NCBI RefSeq assembly: GCF_003149375.1
Contig: NZ_QFWH01000007.1
Coordinates: 120,211-184,210, forward strand
Reading direction: 5' to 3'
Source: Vampirovibrio chlorellavorus
GTDB lineage: Bacteria > Cyanobacteriota > Vampirovibrionia > Vampirovibrionales > Vampirovibrionaceae
Length of the DNA stretch: 64,000 bases
The notes beneath the pieces were generated by a model. The model saw only the letters and a list, made by a program, of their open reading frames with translations. It was not told the DNA's origin and ran no database searches. The translations under genes were made by a program, and so were the position numbers. Below, one piece after another: positions 8,158 through 17,300 of the stretch. The stretch's first letter is position 1; each line of letters starts with the position of its first letter.

Positions 8158-9144
8158 TCAAGACTCACAAAGTTGCCGAACGACGCTTTGGGCCACCGCT
8201 TTTGTGAGCAGAGGCGGAACCGCATTCCCTAACCGCCCCCAGCGGTCTATGAATGATCCGTGCAAAACGAAATCATCCGGGAATGCGCAGACCCTTTTCA
8301 GCTCTCCAATGCTCAGGAAGCGGTCCTCACTCGGGTGAAGCAGGCCCACCTGCCCTGGCCTCAGCGTTTTCAGGACAGTTGGTGAAGGAGCATCCCAAGC
8401 CAAACGAATCAGGGAGAATTCGTTCGCTTTTTGGCGGTATCTTTTGTGCAGGTCGGCCCCGGATTCACCGGCCCGGATTGCTTTCGCCGTATGAAGCGCC
8501 TTGCCTTTGGGAGCCTGAATCATTTCATGTTCACTCAAGTCTTCTGTGGCTTGCCGGAAGGTGACCGGATGCGTACACGGCACCGGGTGTTCGGGTATCA
8601 GGTCCAAGTCTTTCCTGAATCCAATCAGTATGACCCTTTTTCGACTCTGTGGAACGCCGTAATGAACAGCATTCAAGATACGGCCCCTGACTTCATAGCC
8701 CGCTTCAGACAAGGCTTTCACCATTTCATAAAAAATGCCTCTCATCTTTCCAGTAACCAGACCCGGCACGTTTTCCATGACAAACGCTTTAGGGCGGATG
8801 GCTCTTAGGAGCCGCACGTATTCTTCAAACAGGCGGTTTCTGGGATCGTCCATTCGCCTTTTCCCAGCCATCGAAAAGCCCTGGCAAGGTGGTGAGCCGT
8901 CGAGGATCTCCAGTTCTCCCGGCTCAAGCCCCAGTTCTTTCAGAACCTCTAGGGGATCGAGAGTCGCGATATCGGCTTCATACAGGCGGGTTTCCTGAAA
9001 ATTGGCACGGTAAACGGCGGCGGCATGCTTATCAAATTCCACCGCGGCCAGCACCTTGCATCCGGCAAGCTTGTAGCCAAGGCTCGACCCACCGCATCCT
9101 GCAAAAAGGCTGATGACTCTCATACTTTTTGATGTGCTAGACAT
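8158..9144 (-). CDS. DNA (cytosine-5) methyltransferase
   Basis: All main C5-methyltransferase motifs are present: motif I VISLFAGCGGSSLG (residues 10-23), the catalytic PPCQGFS (85-91), ENV (124-126), QSRKR (166-170) and the C-terminal GNAVPP. At 328 residues it is full length. GGAG lies nine bases before the ATG, and the start overlaps the ParB-like gene by eight bases. No restriction endonuclease is adjacent. In phages such orphan methyltransferases usually protect the genome from host restriction or act with packaging. Target sequence unknown. Confidence 0.95.
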   Translation of the reverse strand: MSSTSKSMRVISLFAGCGGSSLGYKLAGCKVLAAVEFDKHAAAVYRANFQETRLYEADIATLDPLEVLKELGLEPGELEILDGSPPCQGFSMAGKRRMDDPRNRLFEEYVRLLRAIRPKAFVMENVPGLVTGKMRGIFYEMVKALSEAGYEVRGRILNAVHYGVPQSRKRVILIGFRKDLDLIPEHPVPCTHPVTFRQATEDLSEHEMIQAPKGKALHTAKAIRAGESGADLHKRYRQKANEFSLIRLAWDAPSPTVLKTLRPGQVGLLHPSEDRFLSIGELKRVCAFPDDFVLHGSFIDRWGRLGNAVPPLLTKAVAQSVVRQLCES

Positions 9145-9640
9145 AGACTGCTTCTCCGCAATGAGGGCAAATGACTTTGGGTGCGTCCTTCATCGAGCCT
9201 GTCAGTTCCCCGCCCAGCTCGGGCTCCATGGGAGCCGCTAGCAAATCATCCAGCTCAGCTTGAGCAAAGCCGGTTGCTTCAAGCAATGCCGGATCGTCTT
9301 CCCTGCAAAGCAACTCGATCAAGGAACGAAGCCTTTCCAGATTGAATCCGCTGTTATGGCAAATCTTGTTATGGGCGATGCAATAAGCCTTTTTCTGGGC
9401 TTCACTCAAATGCAAAAGGGTAATAACCGGGATTTCGCTCATCCCAAGTTCACGGGCGGCAAGAACCCTGCCCACCCCTTCGACGATTTCACCGTTTTCG
9501 TCAATGGCCACCGGGTCATTGAACCCGAATTGCCTGATGCTAGCGACAATTTGGCGAATCTGCCCATCGGGATGCTCTTTCAGCGGGTTTTCGGGCAACC
9601 TGATTTTATCCAGGGATACTGCGGTAATCTCCAGTTTCAT
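9137..9640 (-). CDS. ParB/Srx-fold nuclease-domain protein with C-terminal zinc knuckle
   Basis: The N-terminal part is a ParB-like domain: DKIRLPENPLKEHPD followed by IVASIRQFGFNDPVAID and GEIVEGVGRVLAARELG. The C-terminus carries CPHCGEAVYV, half of a zinc site. The start at ATG 9640 is eight bases after GGAG and preferred over ATG 9646. ParB-like proteins next to a methyltransferase and terminase are common in phages, where they bind or nick DNA and help modification or packaging. It is coupled to the methyltransferase by an eight-base overlap. Confidence 0.88.
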   Translation of the reverse strand: MKLEITAVSLDKIRLPENPLKEHPDGQIRQIVASIRQFGFNDPVAIDENGEIVEGVGRVLAARELGMSEIPVITLLHLSEAQKKAYCIAHNKICHNSGFNLERLRSLIELLCREDDPALLEATGFAQAELDDLLAAPMEPELGGELTGSMKDAPKVICPHCGEAVYV

Positions 9641-9652
9641 AGCCATTTCTCC

Positions 9653-11293
9653 TTACATGCTGCGGAAACGCGGCAGGTGAGATGCTCGCCTGAGTTGAGA
9701 GACTGCCCCCTGCAACGCATCCGGCCCGTCATCGTAACTGGTTGGGAAAAGCGCCATTTGATCGATGAGGCGCGGATGGATGCTGTCAGCAAAAAGCAGG
9801 TACCCGTTGCTGATATCCGGTTCCAGGGTGGAAATCCGCTGGTATTTGTTCTGGTGTTGGTGGACACCCACCACCCGAATATCCGTGAGCCCCGATTGCT
9901 CAATAGCCTGAGTGTATAAGGGTTTTAATAACTGCTGGAAGTTATTGTCTTCGAGATACAAAGTGTCAAAACCCCATTTGCCATGCAAAGAAAGAGCTTT
10001 CTCGATCTGAATCGCGGGAGCCGCTTTTTCCATGTAGCAATCAAGCGCATAGAGATACCCATCGTAATCCTTGCCCACCAATACGATGGCCGCAAAATCA
10101 GGCTCTGAATTCTGGCCCGGTTTTTTGCCAAGAGCCGGGTCGTGAAAAGCGACGATGCGCTCGAAATCGCTCCAAGCCACCCGTTTGTCAGAACCATCCA
10201 GCCATAGGACGCCATCTTCTTCAATCCGGAAGCGTTTGGCCCTTTTCATATCGAAGATTTGGCGTTCCGGATCCAAAGGCTCATTTTGTTTTTCGCTGTA
10301 AAAGCTGGCCTGGCCTTCATCGATGCGCATCTTCATAAGTTGCAAGTACGATTCCCCGTCCGGCCAGAGAACATGCGTTCCCTTGAGCATAAGTTCCCTG
10401 TTGGCCTCGAAAAAATCCGCAGCCTCACTTTGCCGGTTCGGGTTGGACAAATCCGTATAACAGGCTTTCCATTGTTCCCAAAGGGATTCATTCTCAGTAA
10501 AGCTTACTACCGCCTGGTATTTCTGGGAAAACCAGCCGGGGGATTGAAGAAGCTCACTTAAAAGGGATTCTGGATGCAGGCAGGTTCCAATGACCGTGAT
10601 ATTGGTCGATCCGTCCACTTGCCCGCATTTCATGACATCCTTGAAGAACCAATCCCTGGTTTTGGCTCTTTGTTCAGGTGATAAGGTACCTTCCAATGAC
10701 TCGATATCGTCGCAAAGAATCAGACTGGGACGGTGTTGTCCGTGAATCAGACCCCGGACTTGCTGGCCCTTGGATTTGGCCATGATCCGGATGCCGTTTT
10801 TGGTTACGAATCCTTTGCGGGAACGGTGTTTTTCGGGCGGTGCCAGGTCCCCGAAGACTTCAATCAGTCTCTCGTTGGTTTGAAGCTCGTCGAGAATGTT
10901 CTGGACTTTCCCCTGGGCTTCTTGAGCCGAGTGCCCAATGATCAAAATAAAGGGCTCGTAACCGTAAACAATGGCATGGATGGCTTTGAACAAAACCTTG
11001 AAGGTGGTCTTGGCATGGCCGCGGGGCGCCGCGATCACATCGCGGCGCCCCCGTCGAAGAGGATCCTCTTCATCCTTGACGAAACAGCCATGCATCTTTG
11101 AAAAGAGGAACTGGCAATGATGCGGAAAAAAGCATTGCACGAAGAAATCAAATTCCTGGAAGCTCCTCATGTAGGCCAGGGCACTGATTTTATTCAGTTG
11201 GGAAAGTTCGCTCCTCGTTTTCAAGTGCTCTGATAATTTCTTCCAGTTCACCCGACTCAATGAGTCTGGATTCACTTTTTTTGAATTCCGCAT
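9653..11293 (-). CDS. terL: Terminase large subunit (DNA packaging ATPase/nuclease)
   Basis: This 546-residue protein has a Walker A-like motif APRGHAKTT (residues 89-97), Walker B LILCDD near residue 190 and the coupling segment ITVIGTCLH. A C-terminal RNase H-like nuclease domain begins with FHDPALG, with further acidic residues in YLEDN and DDGPDALQ. AAGGA eight bases before the ATG at 11293 supports that start, which overlaps the upstream terS frame by 104 bases. It drives genome translocation into the prohead and cuts the concatemer. Confidence 0.95.
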   Translation of the reverse strand: MRNSKKVNPDSLSRVNWKKLSEHLKTRSELSQLNKISALAYMRSFQEFDFFVQCFFPHHCQFLFSKMHGCFVKDEEDPLRRGRRDVIAAPRGHAKTTFKVLFKAIHAIVYGYEPFILIIGHSAQEAQGKVQNILDELQTNERLIEVFGDLAPPEKHRSRKGFVTKNGIRIMAKSKGQQVRGLIHGQHRPSLILCDDIESLEGTLSPEQRAKTRDWFFKDVMKCGQVDGSTNITVIGTCLHPESLLSELLQSPGWFSQKYQAVVSFTENESLWEQWKACYTDLSNPNRQSEAADFFEANRELMLKGTHVLWPDGESYLQLMKMRIDEGQASFYSEKQNEPLDPERQIFDMKRAKRFRIEEDGVLWLDGSDKRVAWSDFERIVAFHDPALGKKPGQNSEPDFAAIVLVGKDYDGYLYALDCYMEKAAPAIQIEKALSLHGKWGFDTLYLEDNNFQQLLKPLYTQAIEQSGLTDIRVVGVHQHQNKYQRISTLEPDISNGYLLFADSIHPRLIDQMALFPTSYDDGPDALQGAVSQLRRASHLPRFRSM

Positions 11294-11630
11294 GTCCCAG
11301 ATCCTTTTTAATCTGTTTGAGCAAATTCAACATGTCCTTTGCGGTTTTCCTGCGAAGCTCGTTATCTTGTGACTGAGTGGCATCCTGGTAGATGGAAACA
11401 AACCAACTGATAACCTGGTGATAAAGATCCGATAGCGGTTGGGATCCAGCCTCTTTTACGTTTTCTCTTGCTTCCTGGATGTATCGTTTGGCCTGGCGCT
11501 CGGAAATTCCCCATTGCTGGCAGGCGAGCTTTATCATGTGGGAGTAAGGAATACTTTTTCCCAGAAGCGCCGTCATGACATCAACACGTCTGAGGTATTC
11601 AACCTGCTTGATGCGTTTGTGCTGATTCAT
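11190..11630 (-). CDS. terS: Probable terminase small subunit
   Basis: This 146-residue protein lies immediately upstream of terL. It contains a helix-turn-helix-like region (KLACQQWGISERQAKRYIQEA, about residues 35-55) followed by long helices suited to oligomerisation. AGGAGG precedes the ATG at 11630 by seven bases; the ATG three bases earlier is an alternative. Position and architecture indicate the DNA-recognition subunit of the packaging motor; sequence alone is weaker evidence. Confidence 0.75.
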   Translation of the reverse strand: MNQHKRIKQVEYLRRVDVMTALLGKSIPYSHMIKLACQQWGISERQAKRYIQEARENVKEAGSQPLSDLYHQVISWFVSIYQDATQSQDNELRRKTAKDMLNLLKQIKKDLGHAEFKKSESRLIESGELEEIIRALENEERTFPTE

Positions 11631-11641
11631 CATTTCCCCTC

Positions 11642-11797
11642 CTATATCAGGTCCGAAGGCTGTGTGAACAAGACAAAAAGTGACAAGGCTTTAACCACCA
11701 GGCCCAAAGCAGCTTGCAAACAATGAACAAACAGAATCAAGGTCACAACTTGTATTAACCCGGTCAAGGCTTGAAACAAGCCGTCTTTTCGTGTCAT
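11642..11797 (-). CDS. Small hydrophobic protein, 51 aa, one or two TM segments
   Basis: The frame from ATG 11797 to TAG 11642 encodes MTRKDGLFQALTG, then an almost continuous hydrophobic stretch of about 35 residues, ending FVLFTQPSDLI. GAGGGGGATAGGGT precedes the ATG. It sits between the hydrolase and terS genes on the late strand. It could be a holin-like or other membrane micro-protein; no homologue is recognised. Confidence 0.5.
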   Translation of the reverse strand: MTRKDGLFQALTGLIQVVTLILFVHCLQAALGLVVKALSLFVLFTQPSDLI

Positions 11798-11816
11798 ACC
11801 CTATCCCCCTCTATTG

Positions 11817-12476
11817 TCAGGAAGCCATTTCTTCGACTTCCTCATAAATCTCCTGCATCCGCAGTTTCTGGGAGTGCACATAGACCAAAAGATCATGGGC
11901 ATTGTGGATTCTGAACTGATCTTTCACCTTGCAACCCAAGCCGTTGATTTTGCCGCCAATGGGATCAAAGCGACCCCAGACATTAAACCAATTCCTGATT
12001 TTGGGCCGCTTGAAGTCTGGCACCTGCAAGAATCTTTTCACCAGCCCCTTGGAAAGCGGAGAGCCTAATGTAAAAAGCGTATGTGCCTTGAGATTGAAGT
12101 TCTTGAGCGTTTCATAGGCCACCACGGTTCCCAGGGAGTGGGCCAGGATGATCGCATCCGGATTTACCTGTAACACTCCGGCTAACCGGGCCTGGATGGC
12201 ATTGTGCGTTTTCTTTAGCCAGAAATATGACACAACGTCATTGATGTAATCTTTGGGCATACTAGCCAATGCTGCCGCATCACGTCCGGCAATACATGTG
12301 AGCAGCATCCCGATTGCAGAGACAACCAGCCGGTTAAACAAGGATCGATCCAGCAGATCCTCATAATGAAACTCGATCCAGTTCTCCTGGGGAATCTCTA
12401 ATTCAAGACGCAGAAATTCAGACCATCCCGGCTGGGTATTACCAATACCATGGATGGCTACGATTTTTCGGGTCAT
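11817..12476 (-). CDS. Alpha/beta-hydrolase (lipase/PGAP1-like)
   Basis: The start VAIHGIGNTQPGW carries the oxyanion-hole HG motif. AHSLGT near residue 116 is the GxSxG-type nucleophile elbow, GRFDPIG a likely acid loop, and HNAHDLLVYV supplies the histidine. At 219 residues it is a minimal hydrolase without signal peptide. It is leftward, near the packaging genes. It may be an esterase or lipase acting at lysis or a lysogenic-conversion gene; the role is not known. Confidence 0.75.
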   Translation of the reverse strand: MTRKIVAIHGIGNTQPGWSEFLRLELEIPQENWIEFHYEDLLDRSLFNRLVVSAIGMLLTCIAGRDAAALASMPKDYINDVVSYFWLKKTHNAIQARLAGVLQVNPDAIILAHSLGTVVAYETLKNFNLKAHTLFTLGSPLSKGLVKRFLQVPDFKRPKIRNWFNVWGRFDPIGGKINGLGCKVKDQFRIHNAHDLLVYVHSQKLRMQEIYEEVEEMAS

Positions 12477-12538
12477 ATATAGCTCCTTACGAAGCGATTG
12501 TGTTATTCTTCGGGTGATAAAGCTTATTTGGGGTAAAA

Positions 12539-13354
12539 ATGAGCAAGAAGTATTGGAAAAAGGTAAAGCGGATACATAAACAGCTTCGAGAACAGCTATC
12601 TACGCCCGCCTCATATCTCGATCTTGGAAATATTGATATCCTCGATAAACAGCCAGAGGTGAAGCAGGCGATTTGTAAGCTGCTTTCAGAATGTGGCCAA
12701 AATGGCTACACCGTGAATGAAATCATCGAGCAGCTTAAAGATATGGTGGAAGGGACTTTTACCCTTCGTTATGTAGAGCCCATCCTGAAGGAATATGTTC
12801 AGAAAGGGCAGATGGGGACGAGCATAAAGAGGGAGAGAATATCTGATAAGCCTCAGATTAAAGTTTCTCTTACCCGGCCAGGACTCTTATATAGACCCAC
12901 GTATAAAACCGATTTTAATTCTCAATATCGGGAAATAGTTTACTATCACTACATTCCGCCTGAACAAAGGGAAAGACAACAAAAAGATAATAAGCAAAGT
13001 ATTCCCCCGTCTGGAACGGAAAAACAAAATACTTCCAAGAAGGCAAAAAATCACAAAGGGACAAGTAAAATCCTCAAAAAGAGAATCGAGTATCGCCTGG
13101 ATTTCAATGGGCAAAAGGTCTCGGTATATGCCACTGGAAATCATATTGTGGTTCCCCAAATGACCTTACGGTTATTACCAGTCGAGTTCTTTAAGTCAGG
13201 CGAAATCGCATACGAACAATTTAGGGAAATTGTTACTGCGTCACTAGATAGCGTCCAAAACGAAATGCTGGAGCTTATGGACCAGTTGGCGGAATTACAA
13301 GCAACCCTCAATAGAAATATGGAAATTTATGGCGGTTCTAAAGAGACTACCTAA
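12539..13354 (+). CDS. Hypothetical protein, 271 aa, opposite to late genes
   Basis: Residues 1-30 are strongly basic and helical. Residues about 50-110 (VKQAICKLLSECGQNGYTVNEIIEQL) resemble a winged-helix fold. A lysine/serine-rich linker follows (about 150-185), then a beta-rich segment and a C-terminal coiled coil (MLELMDQLAELQATLNRNMEI). GGGGTAAAA precedes the ATG. It runs opposite to the flanking late genes and its stop overlaps the endolysin stop by four bases. The codon pattern is more AT-rich than its neighbours. A DNA-binding accessory (moron) protein is inferred. Confidence 0.65.
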   Translation: MSKKYWKKVKRIHKQLREQLSTPASYLDLGNIDILDKQPEVKQAICKLLSECGQNGYTVNEIIEQLKDMVEGTFTLRYVEPILKEYVQKGQMGTSIKRERISDKPQIKVSLTRPGLLYRPTYKTDFNSQYREIVYYHYIPPEQRERQQKDNKQSIPPSGTEKQNTSKKAKNHKGTSKILKKRIEYRLDFNGQKVSVYATGNHIVVPQMTLRLLPVEFFKSGEIAYEQFREIVTASLDSVQNEMLELMDQLAELQATLNRNMEIYGGSKETT

Positions 13355-13926
13355 AGAATCAACGATTTCAGCTGCTTGTAGACCGTGAATGCGCCGGGTC
13401 GCTTATCGACAATCTCTACCCATTTCCTCCCGCCTCTTCCATCTGGAATCGTCCCCCTCAAGACCATATCCCGGTGCGTTTGATCAAAACCGTTCATGAC
13501 ATAGGGACTTTTATCCGCACCTCCGTATGCTCGCCCGTTGTATCCGTACAAGGCATCCTTGATGACCTCATCCGAAGCTTCAGGCGTAATGACTGGCTTT
13601 GTTTTCAAACGCAGCCAGCAAGCGGCACACAATGCTCCGGTTTCAAAATCATTGATGCCTTTGCTTGCATATTGCTCTATCTCAGCACTCGATAACCGGG
13701 TAAAGAACTTCAGCAAATTGCAAATCGTCTCGGGTTGCAAAACGGGATCAAACTGAAACGGGCCGCCGGGTGTTTTGGGTGGTGTGACCGAAAAGCTCTC
13801 CCGATACCACACGGCTGCCACGGCTTGCCAAGGCACCCCGGTCAATCTCTCCACTTTTTCAAAGACGTGTTTGACTTGCCGGATGCGCTCAATTTGCGAT
13901 TCCGACAATCTGGGCAATGGGTTCAT
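13351..13926 (-). CDS. Endolysin: lysozyme/transglycosylase-like
   Basis: This 191-residue protein has VPWQAVAAVWYRESF with a candidate catalytic Glu, followed by GGPFQFDP and LYGYNGRAYG, the layout of lytic-transglycosylase/lysozyme-fold phage endolysins. There is no signal peptide, so export would rely on a holin. It lies five bases downstream of the membrane/coiled-coil protein and together they form the lysis cassette. Confidence 0.75.
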   Translation of the reverse strand: MNPLPRLSESQIERIRQVKHVFEKVERLTGVPWQAVAAVWYRESFSVTPPKTPGGPFQFDPVLQPETICNLLKFFTRLSSAEIEQYASKGINDFETGALCAACWLRLKTKPVITPEASDEVIKDALYGYNGRAYGGADKSPYVMNGFDQTHRDMVLRGTIPDGRGGRKWVEIVDKRPGAFTVYKQLKSLIL

Positions 13927-13930
13927 AGCA

Positions 13931-14317
13931 TTACCTCTTGCGTGATTTTTTTTTGAGACCGGCTTCTACTTTCGCGAGAATCGTGCGCAGCGGGCCTTCG
14001 AGCTGATCCACCCGCTCCTGCAAGGTGGCGCACTTTTCAGTTAAGAAGGTGATTTGCTTTGTGCATTCATCCCGGTGCTCATTGCACATGGCGAGTTCTA
14101 ACTTCAAGAGCGCCAGGACATCCATAAAAGCAGTACGGTTATGATCGGCTTCTTTGGTCAGGTAATCCCGCTGTTCCTGCGCCGATATCCGGCTGGCTTC
14201 GCGTTCCTTGATGAACATCAGAAACAACTCCCTTACGACAATTAAGGCCCCAATGGTGAGCCCCATGGGACCCAGAACCTGGGTGAGGATGGCTTCAAGC
14301 CAGTTCACTTGTTCCAT
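13931..14317 (-). CDS. Holin- or spanin-like membrane protein with coiled coil
   Basis: GGAG lies eight bases before the ATG. Residues about 8-33 form one hydrophobic helix (LTQVLGPMGLTIGALIVVRELFL is too long for more than a single pass). The rest is a charged coiled coil with two cysteines near residues 79-86 and a very basic tail KKKSRKR. Position between tail fibre and endolysin indicates a lysis role. The single N-terminal helix plus periplasmic coiled coil would also fit an inner-membrane spanin. Confidence 0.55.
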   Translation of the reverse strand: MEQVNWLEAILTQVLGPMGLTIGALIVVRELFLMFIKEREASRISAQEQRDYLTKEADHNRTAFMDVLALLKLELAMCNEHRDECTKQITFLTEKCATLQERVDQLEGPLRTILAKVEAGLKKKSRKR

Positions 14318-14331
14318 TGCTGATACTCCAT

Positions 14332-17300
14332 TTATTGGAAGCTAACCGAGCCACTGACAACATGATTCCCCTCGATAAAGGCCGTGGCGCTTTGAGAGGT
14401 GGCGTTCTTGATGGCAATGCCTGAGCAATTGAAAGAACACCCCGTGATAAACAGATGCGGGGTGCTGGGATGATCAATCCCGTTGGTGGCGGTGATGTGG
14501 CAATTGTTGTAACGGAAGCGGCTAATTCCGCTAAAGAGCGTGGGGTTGTGGAAGGTTCCGCTGGGGGCGTTGTAGATGATATTGCTAAAGAGCATATCGG
14601 ACACGTTGATGGCTCGAAGGAGCGGAACAGGCGTGGTAATCACGCTGTTAGAGAAAATAAAGCCCCGCAGCATTTTTGCGCCTACTGGTCCACCCTGGTT
14701 ATCGAGAGTCAGGCTGATGAGACTGGCACTGGCGTGAGTCATGTTGCCAAAGAAGTTACTGTCCAAGACGTAATTGCAAGACTGAACGCCATCGGAATCA
14801 TCAATCAGGTTAATGAATATGCAATACTGGTTTGCAATGTCATCAAAATGATTGCCGGAAATTTCCACCCGCCGCACAGGATTGATGCTGATGGAGATCG
14901 CCCCTTCACTAAAGGTGGAAGTGAGATTTCTAAAATGATTCCCCCGGATGGTCACATCTTCCATTACCACAGGGCCATCGATGTAAGAACGGTTGGAAAT
15001 TTTAAAACCCCGAGGACAGTTTTCAATCACATTGCCTTCCAAGGTGATGTTATTGATCGGGCCTTTGGAAGCGGTGGCGGAATTGTTGGGAATAATCAGT
15101 ATGCAATAAGGTTCAATGTTGCCCGTTGTTCCCTGATTCTCCCAGGTATTGTCTTTGACATAGACCCGGCTGAAGGACTGGATTTCGAGAGGGGCATTGA
15201 ACTGGTGACTGATCTTGCAATCTTTCCATTTGTTGCCGATAAACCAGGCATCCGCAATCCCCTCGGTCTTTTTGGAGGAGAGTTTGACCCCGGTTCGCAT
15301 CTTCTCAAAGGTGTTGTTGATAAAGCGAATGGTGGTGGCGGCTGAAGGGTGCGCCGTATTGGAGACGGTGGAGCTGGTTTGCGTACACATGAAAAACCAG
15401 CAGTTTTCCACGGTGAGACTTTCGGCCATCGGCCCAATGTTCTTGTCATTAAAGGCCGTCTGAAAGCGAAGCGCCCCGTCCCCAAAGTATTTGAAGCGGC
15501 AACGGTTAAAGACCACGTTATGACAAGATTCCACGCGAAACCCATCATCGCCCCAATATGGATAAGAGCCACCGAATTCATCCAGCCAGCGTTCTTCATA
15601 GTTGCGGCCCCAGAATTCGAGATCTTCCACCACCAGGTTATCAAATCGGTGCGCCCAGAAAAGCAGGCTTAGACCCTGATTGGGGTCTTTGGCGATAATG
15701 GCGTTGCCGGAGCCTTTGAGAATCAATCCATTGTGATACTTGGTTGTGCCGGGATGCAGTTGAGCCCCCACCCGTTTCATATCGATGGTGCCGGATCCTG
15801 CACTGGTAATGTCGATAATCTCAGGGGTGCGGCCACCTGAAGGTTGAGAACTCGGATAGTAATACGCGTGATAAGCCGGAAAATCGTTAGAGGTGGTGAA
15901 ATTGTTAATCGGGTGAATGGTTCCCACGGTGGGGGACACCACCCGGAAAACGTATTCGGTATTAATATCGGTTCCACTTGGCAAGGAACCGGTGGATTGG
16001 AAGCGCACCCGCTGGCCCGTGCGCATCAGGTGAGGGGCGGAAAACGTGATTTCATTGGTGGTGAGATTAATGGATGAAACGGTACGGCCAATCAGATCAA
16101 TGCGTCCGGCTGTGGAAGCGGTATTGGTGGCATTGGAACGGGTATCATAGAGTTCATATTCAAGGGCACTGATACGCCTAGCATTGAAGACCTTGTTCTC
16201 GGTGACGGTCCATGGGAGGCCGTCTCCCTGAAAAGCGATGGGATCCCCGTTTTGCAGGCCCGGATCCTTGTCAAAAGTAATCCGTTCACTAATGGGGTTC
16301 CAGTTAACAATGGAAGGGCGTTCCCGGCCCGCAGAGCCCCCTGGCGGGGTAATGGCCGTGGTAATCCGGTAAACGCCGTCCGGGAAGAATACCCCGGACA
16401 GGCCCAGCGTCACGGAATCATTAATAGCCGCTTGAATGGCGCTGGAATCACTGGTCACCCCGTCCCCCACGGCTCCGTAATCCTGCACGTTCAAGAACAT
16501 GCTGCTGCCGCTGCCGGTGGCTGCGGCAATGGTTACATCCACTTCATTGTTCACCGCGTCATCGGTGATGGTGAGGGTCACATTGCTGCCCGGATGAAAA
16601 TTGATATTGGGCCGGGTGCCGACAATGGTGGCGCTGTTATTGCGAATGCCAACGCCGGTAATGCCGCCGCCTCCACCGCCTCCGCCCCCTGAATCGGATT
16701 CCGCCACATGCTCCACCCAGGCCGCTTCCTTGGTGATAGAAAGCGAGGCATTGGCGGTAAAGGGCGTAACAAAGAGCTGGAAGGTCTGATCGACCGTCAT
16801 ATCCAGGTTCAGGTTGGTGGTCAGCAACCAGCCTTCATCTTCGGGATCGGCCTTGTGCTGGAAGGTTTGAAGATGCGCTGTCACTTGTTGAGAACCTGAG
16901 CCATTGGCCATGATTTCGTAATCGAGCACCCAGTCAAAGCCACTGGCATGGTTGCCAAAGTTGCTGAAAGCGGAATCCTGGTTTTGTCCGCCGAGACTGG
17001 TACGCCAGCTAAAGGCTTGTAAGCCTCCAGTGTTATTCAAGCCGGAACCGCGTACATGAACGCGGATCACATCCCCTGGCCCCAGAGTGCCGCCAGGAAT
17101 TGTATAGCTGAATAGTTGGGTTAATGAGGTGGTGTTAGCGACATTCACATCCGATGAATCGCGCCACAGAATGCCGCCGCCTCCGCCACTTCCTGTGGCT
17201 TCAATGGTCACATCTACTTTATCCCCACCGGCATCATCGCTCTGGGTTATGGTGACATTCGGGCCTGCAATAAAGTTGACTCCGCCCCGAGAGCCCGTTA

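Noticed and set aside
8158..9640. Complete restriction-modification system
   Set aside because: The cytosine methyltransferase is coupled to a ParB-like gene and terminase; no endonuclease candidate is adjacent.
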